The notes under the pieces: model-generated
What the model saw: only the letters and a program-made list of their open reading frames with translations
The model's database searches: none
Told to the model about the DNA's origin: nothing
Made by a program: the position numbers and the translations under genes
NCBI RefSeq assembly: GCF_037974265.1
Contig: NZ_CP150233.1
Location: forward strand, 3,038,001 to 3,102,000
DNA from: Paenibacillus sp. FSL R5-0623
GTDB lineage: Bacteria; Bacillota; Bacilli; Paenibacillales; Paenibacillaceae
Length of the DNA: 64,000 nucleotides
Reading direction: 5' to 3'
Shown: piece by piece, positions 42,249-52,196 of the stretch
How the letters are laid out: each line of letters starts with the position of its first letter
Numbering within the stretch: the first letter of the stretch is position 1

Positions 42249-44660
42249 TTAAGGCTTTTCTTTGGCCTGACGCTGGATTTCCTTGGCTGTTAAAGCTTTA
42301 TCATATACTTTTACATTATCCAAGCTTCCTTTGTAGAACGGATCAGCCGTATAACGACTCTTGCCTACATAAGCTTCCGTTACCTGCAGATCTTTCGGGT
42401 TAAAAGTAATCTCAGAGCTGCTTGCAACCGATGTACCATTCACATACAGAGTTCCTACATCGCCCTGAAGGGTTACAGCGACATGAACCCACTCTTTGGA
42501 AGGCAGTGGACTTGCTGCAATCAGGCTCTGATCCCGTCCCTCATTATGAATGGTGAATTGTAATGCGCCATTCTGCTGGGAGGGCGTGAGGAACATATGT
42601 CGGGTTAACCCATTTCCAAAGTCGAAAATACGCTGCCAAGACCCGCCACCGTCCCAATTGATCCAGGCGCTAAACGTGAAATCCGTTGTATCTGTAATGA
42701 GTCCAGGTAACTGAATGTAACTGTCGGTTCCGTTAAATGTGGAAGCCTGATTTTTGCCACTTGCAGCAGAACTGACCACGTTAAAGGCTTGTCCGTGATA
42801 TTTGTTTTTACTGGAATCCTGTGCGACTTTGGCAAGTTTCTTGTGTTCAAAAGTATACTCCCCGAGCAATGGGCTTACCGCTTGCTGTGGAATGATAACG
42901 TTAAACGTTTTGGAGCTTATCGCAGTTCCTTTACGAATCGTGGCGGTTAATTTAACTTTGGCATCGCCCTTACCAGCGCGTGGTCGCTGCACTACACCTG
43001 TAGCGGATAGAGCCGAAGCATTGGAGCTTTTCCACGTAATGTCTGCATCACTTGTTCCCCTTGTAGGCAGAGACAGATTGAAGAATACGTGATCCGTATT
43101 GCTAATGCTCAGGTCCTTTTTCACCGCATCTACAATGTCCTGATCACTCCGTTCAACACCTTGACTTCCCCAGATGGCAATTCCGGAGGAGGAGAGGGCG
43201 CTAAAGGTCAGAACCGTACTTTGAGATTCCGAGTTCCATTCATGTGTGAAAAGGCCTTTGTACACAACGTTATTCGAAGTGATCTGAACCTTGTTGTCTG
43301 CACCAAGACTCCATGTTCCTGTCACGGCACCATGAATCTGCCCATCTGTCGTGAACTGAACGGTCTGGGATGGCTTGATGTCCGCCGTGATGTCCTTACC
43401 ATGATTCACCCATTGGTACTGACCAGCGATCTCCTGAGTTGTCAGTTGCGTGGTATCTTCTCCCAAAGCCGCATAGCGATATGGAGAAACAACGGGCCAA
43501 CCATCTGCATTCATATGCATCTCATGTACGCGAACTTCATGTTCTTCGCCACGCCCTGGAAAGCGGGTATGGAAGATGAGAAATTGTTTGCCAGTCTCCG
43601 GATCAACATAAGCAGAGTTGTGTCCTGGCGATACATAGCCGCTACCTAGGCCTGTGCCCGGATCACCGATCTGTCTCTCGAAAAGGAAGTTCCCCATTAA
43701 TTTGACTCCAAACGGTTCAATAGAACGATCATCAAACAATGGTTTATCCTTGTCAGCTTTAACGTTGATCATATCGTTTCCTTCCGCATCGAGGAAAGGC
43801 CCATCCGGTGTTTGGGAGCGAGCAACACGAATGTTGTATCCTCCATCAGCACCTAGTCCACCGTAAGACAGGTACAGATAATAATAATCGGTTTCGGGAC
43901 TGTAGAGCATATAAGGTGCTTCAATACGACTATGATTGCCTCCGGTCAGCTTTTTGCCATAACCTTGATTCGGCAGTGGTTTGCCTGTCGTTGCATCCAT
44001 CTCCAGAATGAAAATCCCCCCGGAGTATGAGCCATACACCATCCATAACTTGCCGTTTTTATCATAAAAGACATCCGGATCAACCACATTGGGATGAATC
44101 GTTGCATCGTAAATGGTACCATCCTCACTGATCTGATCCCACATGCCGGATTTCAACAGAATGCCTTGATCCTTATAAGGGCCTTCGATGTTGTCTGCGA
44201 CAGCAATGCCGAGCGCTGATCGCGGGGAGTCCCCTTTACAAGCATTGTAGTACATATAAAATTTGCCGTCCGCGAGCTGAATGACATCTGCCGCCCATAA
44301 CGTATCCGTCTGCGCCCATTCCAGCGCTTCAGCGAATTCCTTGGTTACATTGGGGACAACAGGGTTGTTATCTGTAACGCCGGATGCAACCAAATCCCAG
44401 TTCAAAAAGTCTTTGGACTTGGCTACTTGCAGATGAGATCCAAAAATATAAAACGTATCATCCACTTTAATGACAGAAGGGTCATGAACGGAAACATTTT
44501 TGAATGATGGAGTTGTGATAGATGTGGTGGAGGTCTGCGAGTCACCCACAGTTGTCCCTGAAGCATTTGCAAACACCAAGACCGGCGCCAAAGTTGTTGC
44601 AGTGATTAATGCGGTGCTTAGTACAGAAATGTTAAGTACACGTACCCAATAACGTTTCAT
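42249..44660 (-). CDS. Secreted GH43 endo-arabinanase with LamG domain
   Basis: 803 aa from ATG 44660 (AAAGGGGAAA upstream). Signal peptide to about residue 32 (...LVFANA). GH43 five-blade propeller (about 50-390) with catalytic candidates D60 (HDPSVI), D194 (VVDPDVF) and E247 (RIEAPY), then a beta-sandwich/Ig-like region (about 400-585) and a C-terminal LamG/concanavalin-like domain (about 590-795; TFSAWINWDGGG). Probably cuts alpha-1,5-arabinan outside the cell. Divergent from a GH51 arabinofuranosidase, with a cre-like site and a palindrome between them. Confidence 0.9.
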   Translation of the reverse strand: MKRYWVRVLNISVLSTALITATTLAPVLVFANASGTTVGDSQTSTTSITTPSFKNVSVHDPSVIKVDDTFYIFGSHLQVAKSKDFLNWDLVASGVTDNNPVVPNVTKEFAEALEWAQTDTLWAADVIQLADGKFYMYYNACKGDSPRSALGIAVADNIEGPYKDQGILLKSGMWDQISEDGTIYDATIHPNVVDPDVFYDKNGKLWMVYGSYSGGIFILEMDATTGKPLPNQGYGKKLTGGNHSRIEAPYMLYSPETDYYYLYLSYGGLGADGGYNIRVARSQTPDGPFLDAEGNDMINVKADKDKPLFDDRSIEPFGVKLMGNFLFERQIGDPGTGLGSGYVSPGHNSAYVDPETGKQFLIFHTRFPGRGEEHEVRVHEMHMNADGWPVVSPYRYAALGEDTTQLTTQEIAGQYQWVNHGKDITADIKPSQTVQFTTDGQIHGAVTGTWSLGADNKVQITSNNVVYKGLFTHEWNSESQSTVLTFSALSSSGIAIWGSQGVERSDQDIVDAVKKDLSISNTDHVFFNLSLPTRGTSDADITWKSSNASALSATGVVQRPRAGKGDAKVKLTATIRKGTAISSKTFNVIIPQQAVSPLLGEYTFEHKKLAKVAQDSSKNKYHGQAFNVVSSAASGKNQASTFNGTDSYIQLPGLITDTTDFTFSAWINWDGGGSWQRIFDFGNGLTRHMFLTPSQQNGALQFTIHNEGRDQSLIAASPLPSKEWVHVAVTLQGDVGTLYVNGTSVASSSEITFNPKDLQVTEAYVGKSRYTADPFYKGSLDNVKVYDKALTAKEIQRQAKEKP

Positions 44661-45045
44661 ACGTTTCCCCTTTCCTAATCCCCGGAATGAAAAATTAACC
44701 GATACTTGGCAACACACGATATAAGGTTTGGCAGCCCTCCTTTGGATCGACTCCTAAATCAAGCGCTTTCATTTGTTATATTATCAATTGGTTTATATGT
44801 TTGTAAACCATAAATATAATGTTTATAAGACTAAAATGAATAATTAAAGAGAGACGGGAAGAGCCCATACGGCTCATTACACTCAAATAAATCAGTTGTC
44901 TTTCTCAAATTAGGATTGAAATTGGGATCGATGATGCGATATTATTACGTTTAAGTAATGTGTTTTAACTATATATCAATCATTTTATATTAATACGAAT
45001 CAAAAGGGTAAACCGACAATCCCCAACTACATAGGAGGTAAGAAC
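44661..45045. other. Divergent control region of the arabinan genes
   Basis: AT-rich 385-bp gap between the GH43 and GH51 genes. Near the GH43 side it holds the cre-like and palindromic sites described separately; the remainder shows no coding frame, and no distinct promoter can be claimed for GH51 beyond AT-rich stretches near 44960-44990. Confidence 0.6.
44758..44810 (-). promoter_or_regulatory. cre-like site and inverted repeat upstream of GH43 gene
   Basis: ATGAAAGCGCTTGA (minus strand, about 44759-44772) differs from the CcpA consensus at one or two positions. Next to it, TGGTTTA-N8-TAAACCA (44789-44810) is a 22-bp inverted repeat suitable for a LacI- or GntR-type sugar regulator. Suggests glucose repression plus substrate induction. 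Confidence 0.6.
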
Positions 45046-48000
45046 ATGAGCACATATCAAAATCAATTAATCGCACAATACACGTTCGAGGATACCGTTC
45101 AGATCGGAAAGGACAGTTCCGGTAAGGGACATGATGCTATAGCCAAAGGTGAAATCCTGCCTGTGGTATCCGAGGTGAAAGGTAGATCAGCGGTAACTTT
45201 TAACGGGGGAGCGAATGGAACTTCTTATCTGCAATTACCTTCGGATCTGCTTCGGGATGTAAGCGATAACACAGGAATTACGATTGCCACTTGGGTGTTT
45301 CTGGGCAAGGGGTCTAATGTGTGGGAACGTATTTTTGACTTTGGTAAAGGGGAGAAGGGGCCGTATTTATTTCTGACACGTCAGCTTCTGGGTACGTTAT
45401 ATGCTGGTGATAATCTGGTTGTCCACCCAAGTCGTGGAGTTACAAGCGGAGAATGGTTGCATATCGCACTCTCGGTGGCAGGCAGCCAAGGGGGGACGTT
45501 GAGCAGTGCAGGGCCAATTGTATATGTAAACGGGGAGAAGGCGGCAGATGGATCGATCAGTCAGACGTCCAGTGGCAATTATGCCAAATTACGCGAATGG
45601 TTTGACTCTTTCACCGATTCTGAGAATTATAGCCAGAATTATATTGCACGTTCCCAGTATGCGGCTGATGTGGATTTTGCAGGTTCGTTATCCGACTTTC
45701 GGATCTATCAAGCAGCACTTACCATGGATGAAGTCATTGAAGTCATGTGTGAATCGCTGACCGATGAAGCGATTGTGAAGCTAGCGGCAGACAAGTACTT
45801 GTCCTTCCCGAACCGAATTATCACCAAAGATGTGTCACTGCCCGCAGATTTGCTGGGTGGTAAAGTGAGGGTTCAGTGGAGTTCCAGTGCTCCAGAAGTT
45901 CTGTCTGAGAACGGAGAGGTCCAGGCAATCACATCGGCACAAGAGGTTACGCTCCGTGCGCTTCTGAACAGAGGTGATAGTGAGCAGAGTCAACGCTTTG
46001 ACGTGTCTGTTGTGCCCGCGCATCTCCCGCCTTATACGGTCACCATCCATGGAGATCAGAAGGTAGCTGATATCAGTGAAGTCATGTATGGGCTGTTCTA
46101 CGAGGATATTAACAATGCGGCAGATGGCGGAATCTATGCAGAGCTTGTTCAGAATCGATCATTTGAATCTTTTGCATTTGATACGTACTCACATGACTCT
46201 GGAGAATGTGGTTGTTCGACAGGTCGAAATCGTGAACCTTTGTTTGCCTGGTCAGGCGATACGGAGAAAATGCTCGTACAACATACGGACGGACTGAACG
46301 TTCATTTTAACGTGGAAGACCCTGAAGTAAATGCTTATTATGTAACGGTTCAGGATGGGGCAGCGATTCGAAATCGTGGATTCTCCGACTCCAACCAGCA
46401 TTGTGCCATGTCCATCAAGCAGGGTGAATCCTATGACTTTACCGTATGGGCAAAAGCAGAATCGGCAGGAACAATTACCATTCAATTGCAGGATGGAAGG
46501 GACATATCCATCAGTGATTCGGTAACGCTGCATGTTGAAGGCGGGAACACATGGAAGAAATACGGTTTGTCTCTGACCGGAACGGAGACTGTACTTGGTC
46601 AACTGGTACTTACGTTTGCAGGTGACATCTCCATCGATATGGTGTCCTTGGTCCCTCAGAATGTATGGGGAGCTGACCCGACAGAAGAGGGAATATCGGC
46701 TACAGCACATGCCAACTACACAGGTAATCCGAACTATCGATTGAGAAAAGATCTAATCCAGGCACTGGCAGATCTGCATCCGAAGTTTTTGCGTTTTCCG
46801 GGAGGATGTATCTCGGAAGGATCATTTATTTGGGACAACGTATACGACTGGAAGGATTCTGTGGGTCCGGTTGAGCTCCGCAAAGAGAATTATAATGTCT
46901 GGGGTTACATGATGACGATGGGCCTTGGTTATATGGAGTACTTCCAATTGGCGGAAGATCTGAATGCCGCTCCGGTTCCAGTCATGGCTTGCGGTGTGTT
47001 GTGTCAGGCACGCTCGGATTATGCACACCCTGCGGGTGGCGCTTTAAGAGATTATTATATCCGTAACTTTACAGATCTGATTGACTTTGCGCTCAGTACA
47101 GACTTTGAACACAACGAATGGGCAGCGGTACGAAGCCAGATGGGACATCCTGAACCGTTTGATCTTCGTTATCTGGGCGTAGGCAATGAGAACTGGGGCA
47201 CTGAATTTTTTGCCAACTTCGAAGTATTCAAACGTTCGATAGATGAGTACATGAAACAGAACTATCCTGATCATGAGCTGCACATTATCTCGACGGTTGG
47301 TGCTCAGGCAGATGATGATGCGTACCAGGAAGGATGGAAATTCCTCAGCGGAAATCTGACGGGGTCAGCTCAGGTTGCTTTTGCCGATGGTACTGAGGTG
47401 ATTGAGGAGACCGTAACCTGGTATGAGAATCAGGACAATTACATGGACACCATCGCAGATGAGCACTACTACCGCTCCAATGAATATTTGCTGAATAACG
47501 TAGATCGATACAACTACTATGACCGAGCTTATCATGAAGATGGCAGTATCGATTGGAAAGAAACATCCAAAGTATTTGTTGGAGAATATGCTTCCACGGA
47601 CAAAAATACGCTGGCAGGAGCGGTCGCAGAAGCTGCGATCATGACCGGATTTGAAAATAATGCAGACGTTGTTCGTTTGGCTGCCTATGCGCCATTGTTC
47701 AACAAAGTACTAACGGACGGTACCTACCGCTGGACGCCGGACTGCATCTGGTTTGATGATGTCACGGTATGGTATACACCGAACTATTATGTACAGCAGC
47801 TTTTTGCAAAACATGTAGGAGATCAGGTGCTTGAGACTTCGTTCTCCACCTACAGCAAAGGTAAACCGTTGAGTCTCATTCCGCGTGGCGGCATCGAGAT
47901 TGCAACAGGTGATGCAGACATCGTGGTGAAACGAGTCACGGTCACGTCCAATGTGGATGACAGTTTGATGTTTGATGAAGATTTCAGGGTACGTACAGAG

Positions 48001-48783
48001 CCTAGTGAGGCATGGAACCAGATTCCCGGATCGGAAGGATACACGTTGGCCGAAGGAAAAGGACTCATTTTGAAGGCACAATCAAGTGGATTGAATGGAT
48101 TGTACCTGTTGAATGACGAATGGACTAACTACAAGGTGCAGGTTGAGGCTGAAAGAATTTCAGGTGAGGATGGTTTTTACATCGGCGTGGGACTGACAGA
48201 TATCTCGTCCGAGAACAAGGATGTCATTGAGTACGCAATCAGTTACGGGGGAAGTGCCACAGCGGTGAAGGTGTACAAACAAGGGATTGAGGGTTACACC
48301 TTAGGAGACTATTCATCCAGTTCGGCAGCGGGTAACCTGAGAGCGGCCAACTATGAACCACTCGAGAATGGGACCGATTACACAATCACGGTTAACTATG
48401 GTGGTGATACAGGAAAGAATCTGATCTGCTCCTATACAGACGGACGTAATATCAGCAAGGTTCTGGAGTACAAGCTGGAAGCTTACAACCGGGAAGTATT
48501 CCACTCTGTTACGAAAGACGCACGGCATGTATATGTGAAACTGGTCAATGCAGATGGCGTGGATAAATCAACCCGGATTTGCCTTCAGGATCTGAAGGTT
48601 GATGCTTCAGCCAGATTGATCACACTTACTGGAGAAGATCATTTGGTGCATGTGCCGAATGTGAATCAGAAGAATGATGAGAAAGTGGTTCCCCAAGAAC
48701 AGGAGATCAAGTTGAATGGTGAATCAGTGATCGTTGGTTTGTCAGCTCATTCGGTAAATGTTCTTATTATGGATCTTCTGTAA
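45046..48783 (+). CDS. GH51 alpha-L-arabinofuranosidase with N-terminal LamG domain
   Basis: 1245 aa, ATG behind ATAGGAGGT. Begins directly with a LamG domain (about 8-230) and has no signal peptide, then an Ig-like segment (about 235-330), the GH51 catalytic barrel (about 340-950) with acid/base E715 in VGNENWG and nucleophile E847 in VGEYAST, and a C-terminal beta domain (about 950-1245). Releases arabinose from arabino-oligosaccharides. A leaderless enzyme with a carbohydrate-binding domain is unusual: either intracellular, or exported by an unrecognised route. Confidence 0.92.
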   Translation: MSTYQNQLIAQYTFEDTVQIGKDSSGKGHDAIAKGEILPVVSEVKGRSAVTFNGGANGTSYLQLPSDLLRDVSDNTGITIATWVFLGKGSNVWERIFDFGKGEKGPYLFLTRQLLGTLYAGDNLVVHPSRGVTSGEWLHIALSVAGSQGGTLSSAGPIVYVNGEKAADGSISQTSSGNYAKLREWFDSFTDSENYSQNYIARSQYAADVDFAGSLSDFRIYQAALTMDEVIEVMCESLTDEAIVKLAADKYLSFPNRIITKDVSLPADLLGGKVRVQWSSSAPEVLSENGEVQAITSAQEVTLRALLNRGDSEQSQRFDVSVVPAHLPPYTVTIHGDQKVADISEVMYGLFYEDINNAADGGIYAELVQNRSFESFAFDTYSHDSGECGCSTGRNREPLFAWSGDTEKMLVQHTDGLNVHFNVEDPEVNAYYVTVQDGAAIRNRGFSDSNQHCAMSIKQGESYDFTVWAKAESAGTITIQLQDGRDISISDSVTLHVEGGNTWKKYGLSLTGTETVLGQLVLTFAGDISIDMVSLVPQNVWGADPTEEGISATAHANYTGNPNYRLRKDLIQALADLHPKFLRFPGGCISEGSFIWDNVYDWKDSVGPVELRKENYNVWGYMMTMGLGYMEYFQLAEDLNAAPVPVMACGVLCQARSDYAHPAGGALRDYYIRNFTDLIDFALSTDFEHNEWAAVRSQMGHPEPFDLRYLGVGNENWGTEFFANFEVFKRSIDEYMKQNYPDHELHIISTVGAQADDDAYQEGWKFLSGNLTGSAQVAFADGTEVIEETVTWYENQDNYMDTIADEHYYRSNEYLLNNVDRYNYYDRAYHEDGSIDWKETSKVFVGEYASTDKNTLAGAVAEAAIMTGFENNADVVRLAAYAPLFNKVLTDGTYRWTPDCIWFDDVTVWYTPNYYVQQLFAKHVGDQVLETSFSTYSKGKPLSLIPRGGIEIATGDADIVVKRVTVTSNVDDSLMFDEDFRVRTEPSEAWNQIPGSEGYTLAEGKGLILKAQSSGLNGLYLLNDEWTNYKVQVEAERISGEDGFYIGVGLTDISSENKDVIEYAISYGGSATAVKVYKQGIEGYTLGDYSSSSAAGNLRAANYEPLENGTDYTITVNYGGDTGKNLICSYTDGRNISKVLEYKLEAYNREVFHSVTKDARHVYVKLVNADGVDKSTRICLQDLKVDASARLITLTGEDHLVHVPNVNQKNDEKVVPQEQEIKLNGESVIVGLSAHSVNVLIMDLL

Positions 48784-48802
48784 GCAAAATATATAAATAA
48801 AG

Positions 48803-48848
48803 GCCCCCTTAAGCAGACATCTGTCGTTTGCGATAAGGGGGCGTTTTG
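48803..48848. terminator. Terminator between GH51 and ktrB genes
   Basis: GCCCCCTTA / TAAGGGGGC with short T-run; convergent genes. Confidence 0.85.
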
Positions 48849-48920
48849 CTATTGAACTTCTTTTGAACTAAAAAGCAATTACTTTTCCACAAAAGGATTA
48901 ACATGTCTTTAGTCCGTATG

Positions 48921-50318
48921 TTAACCAATGAGGACATGATCCTCTGCATAACCGATCTTGGATGTGCGTTTCTTCTGCGCCAATGCAAAAGCCAGTGTTA
49001 GTGGTCCCAGTCGTCCTGCAAACATCGTAATGGTGACGATAATTTTACCCGCAACACTCAACTCACTTGTCAGACCCATCGATAGTCCTGTGGTGCTAAA
49101 TGCTGAAGTGGCTTCAAACAGAACATCCAGAAAATGATTTTCAAGAATGCCTTCGGATATGGATAACAAAATGGAGATTCCAAGTACAAAGGCAAGGGCA
49201 CTTAAGACAACAGCGAGTGCGCGCATCACTGTTTCTTCTGCAATTTTACGCTCAAAAGCATGAATTTGCCCACCGCCCCGAAATGTTTGAATGGTCGCAA
49301 GAACAAGGACCACAAAAGTATTGATTTTAATTCCTCCACCTGTTCCGCCGGAAGAAGCTCCAATGAACATCAGGATAATAATGAAAAATTGGGATGTGGC
49401 CAACATACTTCCAATGTCAATGGTATTAAATCCGGAGCTTCGAGGGGCAGTACCCTGAAATAGAGAAGCCCATATGCGTTCACCGAAAGATAAATCAGCG
49501 AACGTAGAAGGATTCCAACTCTCGATTAAGAAGATGGTGATGAATCCAAACAAGTATAGAGAAAAACTGCCGATTAATACAATCTTTGAATGCAGGGAGA
49601 GCTTTCTCCATGAACGCTTGCGGAAAACATCCACAACCACAATATAACCCAAACCGCCAATGACAAAGAGCGTAATGACCGTAAGATTAACAACAGGGTC
49701 GCCAACAAATGGAGTAAGGCTGTCAGTCCAAAGGGAGAAACCCGCATTATTGAAGGCAGAGATGGAATGGAATATGGCATAATAGAAAGCTTGTCCCCAC
49801 CCCAAATCGCTCTGCCAGCGTAATGTAAGAATCACTGTAGCCAGAGCTTCAAATGCAAAGGCTATAAGCACAATATACATGGATAGCTTAACCAGACCTT
49901 GAGCAGAGGATGTATTAGTGGCTTGTTGAATAAGAAGCCTCTGTTTCAAGCCAATCCGTTTCCCTAGAATTATGGCTACCATTACACCTAGTGTCATAAA
50001 CCCCAACCCGCCAACCTGAATCAAAATCATGATGATGATCTGTCCAAATGTAGAAAAGACAGTCCCTGTATCCAGAACAATCAGCCCGTTTACACATATA
50101 GCAGAGGTTGCTGTGAACAAGGCATCAAGTAAACCAATAGATGCCCCGGTACTCGAAGATACCGGCAGTGCAAGTAATAAGGCCCCGATCCAGATGAGAG
50201 CGAAGAAGATGATCATGATAAGTTGAGGAGGACTCATATTGTTTTTCAGCTTGTTTACAATCAATTCAATGTTATGTAGAGCTGAAGTTCCCGGTGTTCG
50301 TTTATTTCTTTTGTTCAT
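48921..50318 (-). CDS. ktrB: Potassium uptake protein, TrkH/KtrB family
   Basis: 465 aa from ATG 50318 (GGAGAGTG upstream), overlapping the end of ktrA by 17 nt. Four repeated pore units: TATSAICVNGL, SISAFNNAGFS, GTAPRSSGFNT and EATSAFSTTGLS, each supplying a selectivity-filter glycine. The membrane subunit of a sodium-dependent K+ channel-transporter gated by the KtrA ring. Confidence 0.92.
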   Translation of the reverse strand: MNKRNKRTPGTSALHNIELIVNKLKNNMSPPQLIMIIFFALIWIGALLLALPVSSSTGASIGLLDALFTATSAICVNGLIVLDTGTVFSTFGQIIIMILIQVGGLGFMTLGVMVAIILGKRIGLKQRLLIQQATNTSSAQGLVKLSMYIVLIAFAFEALATVILTLRWQSDLGWGQAFYYAIFHSISAFNNAGFSLWTDSLTPFVGDPVVNLTVITLFVIGGLGYIVVVDVFRKRSWRKLSLHSKIVLIGSFSLYLFGFITIFLIESWNPSTFADLSFGERIWASLFQGTAPRSSGFNTIDIGSMLATSQFFIIILMFIGASSGGTGGGIKINTFVVLVLATIQTFRGGGQIHAFERKIAEETVMRALAVVLSALAFVLGISILLSISEGILENHFLDVLFEATSAFSTTGLSMGLTSELSVAGKIIVTITMFAGRLGPLTLAFALAQKKRTSKIGYAEDHVLIG

Positions 50319-50967
50319 AGTCACTCTCCAGATTCCGAATGTTTTCATTACTTCCAATTAACAAGAGCATATCTCCTGAATGGACTCTGTCTTCTGCCAT
50401 TGGAGATATATTAAGACTATTTCCAGTTTTGATGGCAATCACGGTACAGCCGTAGTTTGCGCGAACGTTGAGTTCTAACAGCGTCTTCTGATTCATACTT
50501 TCGGGAGCTTTGATCTCGACCAGATTATAATCTGAAGACAATTCAATGGAATCAATGATGTTGTCTGAGCTAAGCTGATTCCCCAGCCTTGTGGCCATGT
50601 CACGTTCAGGATAAACGATCTGATCCGCACCGATCTTGCTAAGCACACTACCGTGGTTATCATTTTTGGCCTTGGCTGTTACTTTGGGCACATTAAGTTC
50701 TTTCAATAACAGAGTGGTCAGTATACTTGCTTGCAGATCTTCGCCGATCGCAACAATGGCGTGTGAAAAGTTGCTTGCCCCAAGCTCCATAAGGACTGAT
50801 TTGTCAGTACAATCTGCTTGTACGGCATGGGTTGCCACCGTTGAAATTTCCTGAACAAGAGTTTCGCTTTTGTCTACTGCGAGCACTTCATGCCCATTTT
50901 TAATGAGTGTGTGTGTCAAGCTTGAACCGAATCGTCCAAGACCAAGAACCATAAACTGTTTTTTCAT
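50302..50967 (-). CDS. ktrA: Potassium uptake regulatory subunit, RCK domain
   Basis: 221 aa from ATG 50967 behind GAGGGAT, standard KtrA length. RCK_N Rossmann domain (about 1-130; VLGLGRFGSSL binds ATP/ADP) and RCK_C (about 135-221), the site of c-di-AMP binding in Firmicutes. Forms an octameric ring under KtrB. No ydaO-type riboswitch was recognised upstream, unlike some ktrAB operons. Confidence 0.93.
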   Translation of the reverse strand: MKKQFMVLGLGRFGSSLTHTLIKNGHEVLAVDKSETLVQEISTVATHAVQADCTDKSVLMELGASNFSHAIVAIGEDLQASILTTLLLKELNVPKVTAKAKNDNHGSVLSKIGADQIVYPERDMATRLGNQLSSDNIIDSIELSSDYNLVEIKAPESMNQKTLLELNVRANYGCTVIAIKTGNSLNISPMAEDRVHSGDMLLLIGSNENIRNLESDYEQKK

Positions 50968-51275
50968 AATATCCCTCATTGTAATCAAAATAAATAACGG
51001 TTTCCTCTATATCCTAATAGGTAAATATTACATTACGTACACAGGATTGTAAGGTTTCATATTGTAGTTACCAAACCCTGTGCAATATGTCTATGTCTAA
51101 GGATATCTCAAAAGAGTTCATTCTAATGCCTCAAGAATAGAATTGCAACTGATTCGTTTCTTTTTGGATGTTGAACTATGGAAAGCAGTCAATAAAAGAT
51201 ACCCAAAGTAAATAGCCCACACTATTGCGTTGATCTGGCTGCTCCTATAATAAACGTTGAAGGAGGAGTCAGCTT
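50968..51275. other. Intergenic region between ktrA and the sugar permeases
   Basis: Divergent promoters expected. A TATAAT at 51246-51251 lies 24 bp before the permease start with no good -35. An imperfect hairpin at 51040-51082 (CACAGG/CCTGTG outside, GGTTT/AAACC inside) lies upstream of ktrA. No coding frame. Confidence 0.55.
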
Positions 51276-52181
51276 ATGCGATCCAACTACAAACAATTTA
51301 TCCGAAACGTTCCGCTTCATCTCATGATTCTGCCTGGACTGCTCATTATTATTGTATTCGGTTACATTCCGATGGCGGGGCTGTCTATTGCCTTTCAGAA
51401 TTTCTCTCCCATTGCCGGATTCAAAAATCTAAATTGGGTGGGTTTGGACAATTTCAGGTATCTGTTCGATCTGCCGGGGTTCTCGCAGGTTGTATGGAAT
51501 ACGGTATTTATATCGACGATGAAAATTGTGTCCGGCTTGGTAATTCCGGTACTTGTAGCCTTATTGCTCAACGAGGTTCGCAAGACAGGATTTAAACGAA
51601 CGATTCAGACGGTGATCTATATGCCTCACTTTTTCTCATGGGTTATTCTGGCGGGAATCATCGTGGATGTGTTATCTCCAAGCACCGGGATCGTTAATAT
51701 GTTGCTGAAAGCCGTGGGCATTGACCCGATTCAATTCCTTGCCAGTAACGAGTGGTTCCCTTACATACTTGTCATCACAGACCAATGGAAAGAATTCGGA
51801 TTTGGGACCATTATCTATCTGGCTGCCCTCACTAATATTGATAAATCTCTGTATGAGGCCTCTGTTATGGATGGTGCGGGAAGATGGAAGCAGACATGGC
51901 ATATCACGCTGCCAGGAATTCGCCCGATCGTCATTTTGATGGTAACGCTTAGTCTGGGTAACGTACTTAACGGTGGCTTTGACCAAGTGTTCAACCTCTA
52001 TAATCCATTGGTATATGAATCAGGAGATATTCTGGATACGATGATCTACCGGATCGGATTGCAGGATGCTCAGTATTCTGTATCGACAGCTTTGGGTCTG
52101 ATCAAATCTGTCGTGTCTTTCATTTTTATCGGACTTGGTTATTTCTTGGCCTATCGGTTCGCGAATTATCGGATATTCTAG
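51276..52181 (+). CDS. ABC sugar permease, LplB-type
   Basis: 301 aa, ATG behind GAAGGAGG. Six hydrophobic helices and the EAA loop YEASVMDGAGRWKQTWHITLPGI seen in pieces as EASVMDGAG and ITLPG, contact point for the ATPase. Typical of the LplB/YtcP carbohydrate group (CUT1). No ATPase gene nearby; such systems share an MsmX-like ATPase encoded elsewhere. 15 bp before the second permease. Confidence 0.92.
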   Translation: MRSNYKQFIRNVPLHLMILPGLLIIIVFGYIPMAGLSIAFQNFSPIAGFKNLNWVGLDNFRYLFDLPGFSQVVWNTVFISTMKIVSGLVIPVLVALLLNEVRKTGFKRTIQTVIYMPHFFSWVILAGIIVDVLSPSTGIVNMLLKAVGIDPIQFLASNEWFPYILVITDQWKEFGFGTIIYLAALTNIDKSLYEASVMDGAGRWKQTWHITLPGIRPIVILMVTLSLGNVLNGGFDQVFNLYNPLVYESGDILDTMIYRIGLQDAQYSVSTALGLIKSVVSFIFIGLGYFLAYRFANYRIF

Positions 52182-52196
52182 AAAGGAGGCAGAATC

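Noticed and set aside
51040..51082. Hairpin upstream of ktrA as a c-di-AMP (ydaO-type) riboswitch
   Set aside because: Only 43 nt and lacking the conserved ydaO motifs; at most a small inverted repeat.
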